A stretch of DNA of 23,003 nt. It comes from CAZPUI01 sp964415525 (GTDB lineage: Bacteria; Acidobacteriota; Holophagae; Holophagales; Holophagaceae). The translations under genes and the position numbers were made by a program. The notes under the pieces were generated by a model. The model made no database searches and was not told the origin of the DNA. It saw nothing but the letters and a program-made list of their open reading frames with translations. Positions 6,364 to 14,124 of this stretch are shown piece by piece; position 1 is the first letter of the stretch; every line of letters begins with the position of its first letter. The DNA is taken from the NCBI GenBank assembly GCA_964415525.1, contig CAYQAS010000067.1, positions 1 through 23,003 of the forward strand. The letters are read 5' to 3'.

Positions 6364-8348
6364 CCGTCCTCGTTCTCGCCCAGAAGGACCTCCGCGCCTA
6401 CCGCATCGTCTACCCTGCGGCTCTGCTGGTGGGCCTGCTCACCTTGGCCATCCCCTGGATTCCTGGAATGGACCTCGCTGGCGCTCACCCGGCGGATTCC
6501 CAGCTCACGGCGGGTATGGGCATGGGCGTCGTCTTCGCCGCCGTAATGGCTTTCATTCATGGCCTCAACGGCCTGTCCCGCGATGCCGCCGACCGCCGTC
6601 TGGGCTTCTACCTGGCGCGCCCCGTGGGACTCGGTACCCTCTACCTCGGACGCATCCTCGGCGGGCTGGGGTCGGCGATGCTGGTCGGTCTCTGCGCTTG
6701 GCTCCCGGCCATGGTGGTGGCGGCGTTTCAGCCCAACAGCGGCATGCGGGATGCCCTCGCCGTCCCCGGCATCCTGCTGGGCCTGAGCCTGGCCTGCCTC
6801 GCGGTCGCCCAAGTCTGGTCCCACGCTCTCCTCACCCGCAGCCCCTGGCTGTTGCTGGATGCAGGAGCCTTGGTCGCCAGCGTGCTCTTGACCCGGGCCG
6901 CCACGTTGCGGCTGGCGGTCTACACGCCCTGGTTCCCGCCCTACCTGCTCATCCAATTCCTGGTGGCTGCATACGTCATCGCAGCCCTGGTGGCCTCCTG
7001 GGCCGCCCTGCGCTGGGGCCGCACGGACCTCCGTCGAGGGCATCGCGCCCTCAGCCTCACCCTGGCCGGGGGCCTGGCCCTTACCAGTCTGGGACTCTGG
7101 ATCTACGCGGACCGCCATATCGAATGGGACCCCCGCACCCTCCCGGAGGCCGCCATCACCGCCGCCCCCGCCCGTGGCGAGTGGGTGGGCCTACAGGGCC
7201 TCGGATCGGTCCACCTCGCCAACCATGGATACACGACGGGCCCGAGATACCTCGTCCACTTGCCTACGGGGCGCAGCCTTCGCCTGCCCGCGGAGCTTTC
7301 TCACCGGAACAACCTCACATTCGACGGCCAGGGCACCCGCGCAGCCTGGCTCCAGCCGGTCCCGGCCTTCCGGGAACATGGCCAGGTGCGTATCCAGGTG
7401 GCAGACCTCACGGGCCCCGCCCCCAGGATTCGAAGCATCGGCCCCGACCGTTTCTACGGCCTGGATGTGGACCTCTGCCGCCTGTCGCCGGATGGGCACC
7501 ACCTCGCCGTGGTCTTCGACCAGCGACTGACGGTCTACAGCGTGGGCCTTGGCACCGCCATCCTCGACCGGGAACTGCCCCGCCAAAGCGCCCGGGGACT
7601 GGTTTTCCCGGATGCGGAACACGTGCGCATTTACCGCGCCCCCCGGATGGGCAACCGCAAGGACATCGAGATCCTGGATTTCCACCTCACCACGGGACGG
7701 ATGCAAACCGGCTCGCTCGTGAACCCCGGTTGGCCGGAGGAACTGAACGGCAACAGCCCGGATGGCACCCGAGTGCTCATGCGGAGCTATCAGACCAGTC
7801 CGCGCGTGCCCCTTCCGCCACTGCGTCTCTGTGACGGGCGGTCGGGCGAGGCGAAGGCCGTGATTCCCAACATCCTGAAGCAGGGCTGGCGGGTGGCACG
7901 CTTCCATCGCGACGACCGCCTGATGGTGATTGAATCGGACGACGAGACGATGGTGCTCCGGGTGTTCGACCGGGACGGCAAGCCCCAGGCACGCTTCGAC
8001 CTGCCCTTCAGCGCCCAGCCCGCCAACGCCCCGCGGGGCTGCTACGGCATCTATGGCGAGGATGCGAACGGACGTCTGCTGGTGACCATGGGGCCGAAAA
8101 AGGGCTTCCCCAGCGGACGCCACATCCTGGTCCTGGATCCCAACTCCGGTCAGATCGCGAAGCGCATCGAGGGGCTACGTCCCGCTTGGTCGCGAAGCTG
8201 GTCCTGGGGCCAGGATGCCGTTCCGCAGGAGGGAGACCTTGCCACGCGCCTCTTCCACGACGCCCACTACAACCTGGTCTACGGGGAGCTCGAGGGGTCC
8301 AAGTGGGTGCTCCACCGCGCCTCGAAGGATTCCGTACTGGCAGAGTGA
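6360..8348 (+). CDS. ABC-2-type permease with large C-terminal extracytoplasmic propeller-like domain
   Basis: The 662 residues fall into two parts. Residues 1-250 have about seven hydrophobic segments (near 15-35, 48-70, 96-122, 132-153, 163-183, 195-217 and 228-250), consistent with the membrane partner of the adjacent ATPase. With the N-terminus inside, seven spans would put the rest outside the cytoplasm. Residues 255-662 have no membrane segments and contain repeated short beta-rich units with propeller-like turns (LSPDGHHLAVVF, NSPDGTRVLM, NGRLLVTMG). The GTG start overlaps the ATPase stop (GTGA at 6360-6363). No frameshift or internal start suggests two separate genes. ABC-2 permeases usually end after their membrane segments, so the tail is a notable addition, perhaps a sensor or substrate-capture domain. 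Confidence 0.8.
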   Translation: MTVLVLAQKDLRAYRIVYPAALLVGLLTLAIPWIPGMDLAGAHPADSQLTAGMGMGVVFAAVMAFIHGLNGLSRDAADRRLGFYLARPVGLGTLYLGRILGGLGSAMLVGLCAWLPAMVVAAFQPNSGMRDALAVPGILLGLSLACLAVAQVWSHALLTRSPWLLLDAGALVASVLLTRAATLRLAVYTPWFPPYLLIQFLVAAYVIAALVASWAALRWGRTDLRRGHRALSLTLAGGLALTSLGLWIYADRHIEWDPRTLPEAAITAAPARGEWVGLQGLGSVHLANHGYTTGPRYLVHLPTGRSLRLPAELSHRNNLTFDGQGTRAAWLQPVPAFREHGQVRIQVADLTGPAPRIRSIGPDRFYGLDVDLCRLSPDGHHLAVVFDQRLTVYSVGLGTAILDRELPRQSARGLVFPDAEHVRIYRAPRMGNRKDIEILDFHLTTGRMQTGSLVNPGWPEELNGNSPDGTRVLMRSYQTSPRVPLPPLRLCDGRSGEAKAVIPNILKQGWRVARFHRDDRLMVIESDDETMVLRVFDRDGKPQARFDLPFSAQPANAPRGCYGIYGEDANGRLLVTMGPKKGFPSGRHILVLDPNSGQIAKRIEGLRPAWSRSWSWGQDAVPQEGDLATRLFHDAHYNLVYGELEGSKWVLHRASKDSVLAE

Positions 8349-8374
8349 TCCCCAGTACAGCCTGATGGGAGTAC

Positions 8375-8401
8375 GAACCGCCCCGCCCTTCGGGGCGGTT
8401 C
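8375..8401 (+). terminator. Hairpin terminator after the ABC operon
   Basis: GAACCGCCCCG (8375-8385) pairs perfectly with CGGGGCGGTTC (8391-8401) around a 5-base loop. It lies 27 bases after the permease stop. There is no clear T run, so efficiency is uncertain, but position and stem strength fit a terminator. Confidence 0.7.
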
Positions 8402-8465
8402 TCGTGTACCCCGATTCCTCCCCTGCGCTACATTCAGTTCGATCGCTTCCGGGGATGGATCTCAC

Positions 8466-9617
8466 ATGGACGTTCGACAGCTCCTGCTCACCGAACCCTT
8501 TGAGGCGCTGCCAGATCTGACGGAGCTTCTGGCGATTCGCCCCCAGTTGGCGCTGGTCTTCGGGCCCGAGGCCGCCCTGCGGGACGGCACCTTCATTGCC
8601 GCGCTCACCCAGGCCCTGCCCGGAACCCTGCTACTGGGCTGTTCGGCGGCAGGTGTCATCACTGCAACAGGCGTGTTCGACGGGGCCTGCACCCTGACCG
8701 CCATCCACTTCGAGAGCGCTCGGTTGCGAGCGGTGACGGAACCGCTTCTGAGCATGGAGGAGAGTTTCGGCACGGGAGCCGCCCTCGCCCGGCAGCTCCA
8801 GGCGCCGGATCTCACGGGCATGCTGGTGCTGGCCCAGGGCGTGCATATCAACGGCACGCGGCTGCTGGAGGGCCTTCAGTCGGTACTCGGGGTGGACTTC
8901 CCCATCTTCGGTGGACTGGCGGGGGACGATGCCCATTTCCAGACCACCTGGACCCTGCTGGGGGATCGGGTGTCCAAAATTCAGATCGTCGCCCTGGCCT
9001 TCTATGGCTCCGCCGTGACGCTGCGCAGCGCGTCCATGGGCGGCTGGGAGCCCTTTGGCCCTGTCCGCAAGATCACCGACTCCCACGAGAACATCCTGCG
9101 GACCCTGGATGGCGAGCCGGCGCTGGAGGTCTACCGCCGTTACCTCGGCGAGTGGGCCAAGGAGCTGCCCGCCTCGGCATTGCTCTTCCCCTTCGCCCTG
9201 TATCGCAACGACCTGAGCGACACCTGCATCGTGCGCACCATCCTGGGCATCGACGAAGCCAGCGGCAGCCTGATCCTGGCGGGCAACGCGCCCCGGGACG
9301 GCTTCGTGCGCCTCATGCACGCCAGCACGAACGCCCTGGTGGAGGGTGCGCGCGCGGCCGCGGAAGACGTCGGTGCCGCCGAGGGGGCATCCTTGGCCCT
9401 CCTCTTCAGCTGCATCGGCCGCAAGCTCGTGCTCGGCGGGCGGGTGGACGAAGAAGTGGAAGCCGTAGCCTCCGCACTGGGTTCCCAGGCCACCCTGGCG
9501 GGCTTCTATTCCTACGGGGAGATCGGCCCCGCCTTCGACCGCCGCGACTGCGTACTGCACAACCAGACCATGACCCTCACCCTGCTCACCGAAGCCGCGC
9601 CGTGCACAAGCTCCTGA
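8466..9617 (+). CDS. FIST-domain sensor protein
   Basis: The 383 residues match a stand-alone FIST protein (FIST_N plus FIST_C), a family proposed to bind small ligands such as amino acids and feed signalling proteins. The N-terminal half includes LLLGCSAAGVI (near residue 55) and FPIFGGLAGDD (near 140). The C-terminal half includes the FIST_C-like AGFYSYGEIGPAF near residue 342. I see no signal peptide or membrane segment, so it should be cytoplasmic. The 3' end overlaps the kinase gene by 16 bases, which strongly suggests a shared transcript and joint function. The ribosome site before the ATG is weak. A promoter is expected between the upstream terminator and 8460, but I do not see a convincing one. 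Confidence 0.88.
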   Translation: MDVRQLLLTEPFEALPDLTELLAIRPQLALVFGPEAALRDGTFIAALTQALPGTLLLGCSAAGVITATGVFDGACTLTAIHFESARLRAVTEPLLSMEESFGTGAALARQLQAPDLTGMLVLAQGVHINGTRLLEGLQSVLGVDFPIFGGLAGDDAHFQTTWTLLGDRVSKIQIVALAFYGSAVTLRSASMGGWEPFGPVRKITDSHENILRTLDGEPALEVYRRYLGEWAKELPASALLFPFALYRNDLSDTCIVRTILGIDEASGSLILAGNAPRDGFVRLMHASTNALVEGARAAAEDVGAAEGASLALLFSCIGRKLVLGGRVDEEVEAVASALGSQATLAGFYSYGEIGPAFDRRDCVLHNQTMTLTLLTEAAPCTSS

Positions 9618-11146
9618 AACTGCAGCTCCGCAAGCACCTGGGGATCCAGGATCCGACGGACCTTCCCGCGGAATTGGACGGGTTGCGCGTCCAGGCCCAG
9701 GCTGCGGGCATGACCGGTCGCATCCTCCAATCGCTACCGGCCTTCATCGAACAGGTCGACGCCGCCTATGCGCAGTTCGACCGGGACGTGAGCCTCGCCC
9801 ACCGCGGACTCGTACTCAGCAATCAGGAGCTGGTATCGCTCTACGAGCAGCAGCGGGTGGAGCTCGAGCGGCGGGAACGCTCCCTGGCGACCCTGCGGGC
9901 GAGCGCCCGGGAGCTGGCAGGGATCGAGGCACCCGAGGGCTCGGAGGATGACCTGGAGGCGCTGTCGGAGCTCGTGAGCCGCCTGGTCAAGGAGCGCCAG
10001 GAGGCGAAGGACGCCCTGGTGCAGGCCAAGAAGCTGGAAAGCCTTGGCGTGCTGGCGGGGGGCATCGCCCACGACTTCAACAACCTGCTGGTGGCCATCG
10101 GCGGCAACCTGGAAATGGCACTGCTGCGCCTGGAGCCGGACCACCCGGTCCGGCCCTTCCTGGAGCGCATGGAGCCCGCCGCCCAGCGATCCGCCGACAT
10201 CGTGCGCCAATTGCTCGATTACGCAGGCAAGGGCCGACTCCAGTTCCAGAGCGTGGACCTCAATACCCTGATCCGGGAAGTGGAATCCCTCCTGCCGCCC
10301 CGAGCCCTCCAGGCCTGTCAACACCGCCGATCCTTGGCTCCCGAACCCCTCCCCGTGCGGGGTGACGCCTCCCAACTGGTGCAGGGCATCCTCAACCTGA
10401 TGCTCAACGCCCTGGACGCCATGGGATCCGGGGGCGGTACCCTTACGGTGCGATCCCAAGCGGTGCACCTCGATGCCGAGGCCCTGAACAGCTGCCAGGT
10501 GGCAGAAGGTCCCCCCGGGGTCTACGCCGCCGTCCATATCGCCGACAGCGGCTGCGGCATGGACGAGGCAACGCGCCAACGCATCTTCGACCCCTTCTTC
10601 AGCACCAAGGCTCAGGGCCGCGGCCTCGGCCTGGCGGTGCTCCACGGCGTGCTCCGCAATCACGGGGGGGCCGCACGCATCGAAAGCGAACCCGGACTGG
10701 GCACGACGTTCAGCCTCTACCTGCCCATTTGTGAAGCGCTGAAAGAAATCCGACCCACCGCCACGCCCCTCCACGAGGGGGATGCCACCCGACGCATCCT
10801 GGTGGTGGACGACGAGGCTCCCAACCGCGGCGTCGTGTGCGCCTTTCTGGAGGCCCTGGGCTACGCCAGCGGCGAGGCAGACAGCGGCCCAGAGGCCCTG
10901 AGCCTCCACACGGAGTTGCCCTTCGACGCCTTCCTGATGGACCTCTCCATGCCCGGCATGGACGGCGCCGAAACCCTGACCAAACTGCGGCAGTGGGACA
11001 CCCACGTGCCCGTGATCCTCATGAGCGGCTTCAGCGAGGAACTCTCCAAGACTCGGCTGGAAGGCCTCAAAGTGGCGGGGTTCCTGCAGAAGCCGTTCAA
11101 GCTGAAGGAGCTGGGGGAGACCCTGGGGAAGGCACTGCGGAGCTGA
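9602..11146 (+). CDS. Hybrid histidine kinase (NtrB-like kinase core plus receiver)
   Basis: A 514-residue hybrid kinase. Residues 1-135 are helical with probable coiled coil around 75-145, with no membrane segment and no recognisable PAS, GAF or HAMP domain. The dimerisation/phosphoacceptor helix reads GGIAHDFNNLL, with His157 the likely phosphorylated residue. The ATPase core has N box NLMLNALDAM, G1 DSGCGMD, F box FDPFFSTK and G2 GRGLGLAVLHG. A receiver follows: acidic residues in ILVVDDE, phosphoacceptor Asp447 in LMDLSMPGMDG, and Lys497 in FLQKPF. The GTG at 9602 is chosen because it begins the conserved helical frame and overlaps the FIST stop; the longer upstream frame only shadows FIST. 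The output partner is not encoded next door. Confidence 0.92.
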   Translation: MHKLLKLQLRKHLGIQDPTDLPAELDGLRVQAQAAGMTGRILQSLPAFIEQVDAAYAQFDRDVSLAHRGLVLSNQELVSLYEQQRVELERRERSLATLRASARELAGIEAPEGSEDDLEALSELVSRLVKERQEAKDALVQAKKLESLGVLAGGIAHDFNNLLVAIGGNLEMALLRLEPDHPVRPFLERMEPAAQRSADIVRQLLDYAGKGRLQFQSVDLNTLIREVESLLPPRALQACQHRRSLAPEPLPVRGDASQLVQGILNLMLNALDAMGSGGGTLTVRSQAVHLDAEALNSCQVAEGPPGVYAAVHIADSGCGMDEATRQRIFDPFFSTKAQGRGLGLAVLHGVLRNHGGAARIESEPGLGTTFSLYLPICEALKEIRPTATPLHEGDATRRILVVDDEAPNRGVVCAFLEALGYASGEADSGPEALSLHTELPFDAFLMDLSMPGMDGAETLTKLRQWDTHVPVILMSGFSEELSKTRLEGLKVAGFLQKPFKLKELGETLGKALRS

Positions 11147-11194
11147 AAGGCGTCGCGGGGAGCGTTGGAGTCACGCAAGCCCGTCACCTGTATG

Positions 11195-11229
11195 GAAAGG
11201 GGCCCCACCTTGCGCTGTGAGGCCCTTTC
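11195..11229 (+). terminator. Possible terminator after the kinase gene
   Basis: GAAAGGGGCC (11195-11204) can pair with GGCCCTTTC (11221-11229) with one bulged base and a 16-base loop. It lies about 50 bases after the kinase stop and before the end of a leftward gene, so it may serve one or both strands. The long loop makes this tentative. Confidence 0.4.
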
Positions 11230-11281
11230 TGTGGCAGTCGCAACCTCTCGTGATTTTGCGTTTCGGAACGCGGGCTGCGAA

Positions 11282-12676
11282 TCAGTTCCAGCGCCAGTCG
11301 CCCGGGCTCATGGCATTCGAAGGTGTAGTCAACCAGACACCCCCATCATCCTTGCGGTCCCAGCCCACAGAATACAGCGTGTAGAGGCCATCGGGATTCA
11401 GCCAGTAATGCAGCGGTTCGCCGGTGAGCAGGTCGTTCGGAAGCACCGAGAGATAGGCGGGCACCAGCTCCGCCAAGGTCGCCGGGTAGGCCTTGTGAGC
11501 CAAACGGTGCCGCTCCAAGGCCACCGAGACCCGAGCCTGATCGATACACGTCTGGATCTGGGCACAGCGAACGTTCTGAGACTGAAAGGCCGGGGTTTGC
11601 ATGTCGGCCAAGAAGGTGTAGGGCATCCAATGCGTTACACCCTGGACCTCGGTCTGAGTGGGCCCACCAAGCACGCGATGCGCCGAGGGATCCAGGGGCC
11701 CTTCCAAACGCCAGTACATCACCCGCTCAATGTTGACAAGGTTCTGGTAGCACCATCCCTTAGGTATAAGGTTTGCCAGAAGGCGCTCTGAAAGTGAGGG
11801 TTCCCAGGAATCGAACAGCTTGGCCAACGGGCCCGCCCCTATGGACTTCGCAAGGGCTTTTTGGACGCCTTGAGCACGCCCGACCCGCTCATAAGTCCAG
11901 CTCTTCTTGAGGGAAGCCACCAGATCCTGTCCCTGCAGCGCGGCCTCCAGGCGAATCAGCTGCGCCTCATTCCACCGCTGGTCCTGCAACCCCTCCCACA
12001 CCGGCTGCAGCATCAGGCTCGTCATCGCCAGGCGAAGGAGTTGGGAAATCAAATGGGGCTCCGCCTCCAAGTGACGGATCACCCGAAACACCGTCTCCAC
12101 GTCATGGAGGGCGGCCTCGGCCCGACCCCGCTGGAGATGGACGAGGGCCCGCTGGCGGAAGATCCGGGCATGGGTGCGAAAACCCAGAAACGTCGGTATG
12201 GCGTCGAGGTCCCCGTAGTCCGCCATCAGGCGACAGTGGGGTCGACGGGCGGCCTCGGCCCAGGCGGCCAGAAAGGGTTCCGTGCCCAGCAGCCAGGCCT
12301 CCAGATCCTCCAGCTTCAGCTTCTGCAGATCCAGGCGGCGACCCTCCCGCCAATCGCCTCCGACCTTGGGCTCCAGGCCGTTGAGCTTCTTGGGCCCGGG
12401 GAGATCCAGCAGCCGTGCAGCCCCCACGCCTTCCTTCCCCAATACCGCCGCCTCGATTATCGGCGCCTTGGCGAAGTTCTCGGCGTCCGGCACCGCCGGA
12501 GGCGCGTAGGCGTTGAGGTCCCGCACTTCCCCGGCGGCCACGCGCTCCGCCTGCCAGGCCTTCCAGGCCCGCGCCCCGCGCCAGTTCTCGATCAGGTGCA
12601 CGCTCACCACCAGGGCCAGCAGCGCCCCCAGGGTCTGGGCGGTGCGCTTCAGCAGGGGCTTCATCCAAGGCTTCAT
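11282..12676 (-). CDS. Uncharacterised single-pass membrane protein
   Basis: I do not recognise this 464-residue protein as a named family. A basic N-terminus (KPWMKPLLKR) precedes one hydrophobic segment (residues about 14-30, TLGALLALVVSVHLI), so it is probably anchored in the inner membrane with a large periplasmic part. The body is rich in Leu, Ala and Trp and predominantly helical in appearance, including RAEAALHDVETVFRVIRHLE, which resembles TPR-like helices. The end (HKAYPATLAELVPAYLSVLPNDLLTGEPLHYWLNPDGLYTLYSVGWD) resembles the C-terminal segment of large acidobacterial and planctomycete hypothetical proteins and pseudopilin-like tails, by recollection only. The ATG at 12676 has GGAGG 5 bases upstream. 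It lies 44 bases after the anti-sigma gene on the same strand, so it is probably the third gene of that operon. Confidence 0.8.
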   Translation of the reverse strand: MKPWMKPLLKRTAQTLGALLALVVSVHLIENWRGARAWKAWQAERVAAGEVRDLNAYAPPAVPDAENFAKAPIIEAAVLGKEGVGAARLLDLPGPKKLNGLEPKVGGDWREGRRLDLQKLKLEDLEAWLLGTEPFLAAWAEAARRPHCRLMADYGDLDAIPTFLGFRTHARIFRQRALVHLQRGRAEAALHDVETVFRVIRHLEAEPHLISQLLRLAMTSLMLQPVWEGLQDQRWNEAQLIRLEAALQGQDLVASLKKSWTYERVGRAQGVQKALAKSIGAGPLAKLFDSWEPSLSERLLANLIPKGWCYQNLVNIERVMYWRLEGPLDPSAHRVLGGPTQTEVQGVTHWMPYTFLADMQTPAFQSQNVRCAQIQTCIDQARVSVALERHRLAHKAYPATLAELVPAYLSVLPNDLLTGEPLHYWLNPDGLYTLYSVGWDRKDDGGVWLTTPSNAMSPGDWRWN

Positions 12677-12720
12677 GTCGTCCTCCAGGGAGGCTTACCG
12701 GCGGTTCAGGGAAACGTGAC

Positions 12721-13410
12721 TCAGAGAACGAGCGCCTGTCGGGCACGGTCCCGGGCGGCGCCCTGGAGTCGCCCTTCATCCAGCAGGCGACGCAGGGCTG
12801 CCCGGGCGGCCTGTTCCCGGAAGGCACCCAGGAGGTCCACCAGGGCCAACTGCACCTCGGGATCCCGCTCCCGGGCAAGTTGGGCGACGATGCGGTCCCG
12901 CAGCTGGGGCCGGCCCGCAAAGAGGGCGAGGGCCTCCGCCGCCTCCCGCCGGATGCGTGGATCGGGATCCCGCAGCACGCGCTCCAGCAGGGCATCCAGC
13001 AGCTCCGGCGCATCTTCCGTGCCTGCCACCAACGCCAACCCCGTGGCCCGATCTCCGGGGGACGCACGGCGCAGGAGGCGCAGCACGCCCTGACGCTGTG
13101 CCGTCTGATCATCCAGCACAGGCATGGGCCGCAGCAGCCAACCCGCTCCGAAGCCCACCAGCATCAGCAGCAGGGCCGCCACGGCAGGCAGACGCCAGGA
13201 CACGTGCCACACGGGGCGTCGCACGATCCGCACCCGCAGGGTCGGCGAAGGGGCTGGCGCATGCAGCTGGCCCAGGGCGGCCCAGGTGTCGAGCAACGCC
13301 TCGCGCTCTGCGGCGCAGGTGGGACAGCCAGCCAGGTGCTCGGCCAAGGCCAGTGTCGGCTGTTCGCTTTCAGGGAGGGCTAAATAGGGACGAGTTTCCG
13401 CGCAGTTCAC
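12721..13410 (-). CDS. Zinc-finger anti-sigma factor with C-terminal HEAT-like repeats
   Basis: The 229 residues read as three parts. The N-terminus has the ZAS/zf-HC2 pattern (Cys3, then His25-x3-Cys29-x2-Cys32), which in this family binds zinc and holds an ECF sigma factor. A membrane segment follows (about 73-92, LPAVAALLLMLVGFGAGWLL). The rest, presumably periplasmic, shows helical repeats of HEAT type (DPDPRIRREAAEALALFAG; RDPEVQLALVDLLGAFREQ). The GTG start overlaps the sigma gene stop (GTGA at 13407-13410), the usual sigma/anti-sigma coupling. The repeats could be the sensing surface that releases the sigma factor. Sure of the pairing; the HEAT label rests on visual pattern only. Confidence 0.86.
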   Translation of the reverse strand: MNCAETRPYLALPESEQPTLALAEHLAGCPTCAAEREALLDTWAALGQLHAPAPSPTLRVRIVRRPVWHVSWRLPAVAALLLMLVGFGAGWLLRPMPVLDDQTAQRQGVLRLLRRASPGDRATGLALVAGTEDAPELLDALLERVLRDPDPRIRREAAEALALFAGRPQLRDRIVAQLARERDPEVQLALVDLLGAFREQAARAALRRLLDEGRLQGAARDRARQALVL

Positions 13411-13958
13411 GAGGCACCTCCCGGAAGGTCGAAGAAGCTGCGCCGCAGGGCGGTGAGGGCGCGGTGGACCCGCACCCGCAGCGCGGCTTCGGTGCAGCCG
13501 AAGAGGGCAGCGAGGTCCCGGGCACGCAGGTCGGGATCCCGGCTCAGAAGCAGCAGCTCCCGCTGCTCCCGGGACAGCCGCGCCAAGGCCCGTGCCAGCC
13601 GGTCGCGGTCCTGCAAATCCACCATCCGCACCTCGGGACCGGGCTCGGGACAGGGCAATTCGTCGTCCAGGTCCTCGACGCCAGCAGGTCCCTTGCGATC
13701 CGCCAGCACGTTGCGCGCGATGCGGTAGAGCCAGGGGCGGAATGTGCCGCCGAGCTGAAAGGAGTGGGCGTAGCGCAGCACCCGCAGGAAGACCTCGTGG
13801 ACGAGATCCTCGCTGGCATCCCGACAGCCCGTGAGGTTGTAGAAGAAGCCGAAGAGCGGGCCGTGGTGCCGGTCGTAGAGCCGACCCAGCCCCTCGCGAT
13901 CCCCCGCCCCCACCCGCGTCATCAGCGCCGCCTCATCCACCAACGTCGGTTCCTCCAT
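13407..13958 (-). CDS. ECF-type RNA polymerase sigma factor
   Basis: A 183-residue sigma-70 family ECF factor. Region 2 spans about 20-90, with the typical DASEDLVHEVFLRVLR segment and the FRPWLYRIARNVLADRKG end that contacts the -10 element. A linker rich in acidic residues follows, then region 4 (about 120-175): LARLSREQRELLLLSRDPDLRARDLAALFGCTEAALRVRVHRAL, the -35 helix-turn-helix. The ATG at 13958 has only a poor ribosome site (GGTAAG), and a start at 13922 is possible. It overlaps the anti-sigma gene by 4 bases. It is divergent from the DUF58/Bat cluster, sharing a 166-base intergenic region. Its regulon is unknown. Confidence 0.93.
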   Translation of the reverse strand: MEEPTLVDEAALMTRVGAGDREGLGRLYDRHHGPLFGFFYNLTGCRDASEDLVHEVFLRVLRYAHSFQLGGTFRPWLYRIARNVLADRKGPAGVEDLDDELPCPEPGPEVRMVDLQDRDRLARALARLSREQRELLLLSRDPDLRARDLAALFGCTEAALRVRVHRALTALRRSFFDLPGGAS

Positions 13959-13968
13959 GAACAGGCTT

Positions 13969-13993
13969 ACCGAGAAAGGGGCGCGGCGTTACA
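13969..13993 (-). promoter_or_regulatory. Candidate ECF-type promoter ahead of the sigma gene
   Basis: On the leftward strand TGTAAC (13993-13988) is followed after 15 bases by CGGTAAGCCT (13972-13963), 4 bases before the sigma ATG. The same 10-mer sits upstream of the third operon gene (12700-12691), with a related TGAACC ahead of it but closer. ECF factors often read their own promoter, hence the suggestion. The unequal spacing and near-leaderless geometry weaken it. Confidence 0.25.
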
Positions 13994-14124
13994 GGGTGAA
14001 TCCAGGGAGTGGGATGCGATGATGTCCCCATACCGCTTCCGCCCCGGCTTCAAGTCGCCTCAGGGGCTCAGGTGCCCATCCGCTTCAAGGGTTCGACGTC
14101 CCACCTTCCCACCGAGTCACTGCC

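Noticed and set aside
9152..9601. Upstream extension of the kinase frame into the FIST gene
   Set aside because: The extra 150 residues are Arg/Pro-rich shadow sequence; the kinase start is placed at the GTG at 9602.
10664..10670. Run of seven Gs in the kinase gene as a phase-variable tract
   Set aside because: Too short and ordinary in DNA of this composition; the frame is intact on both sides.
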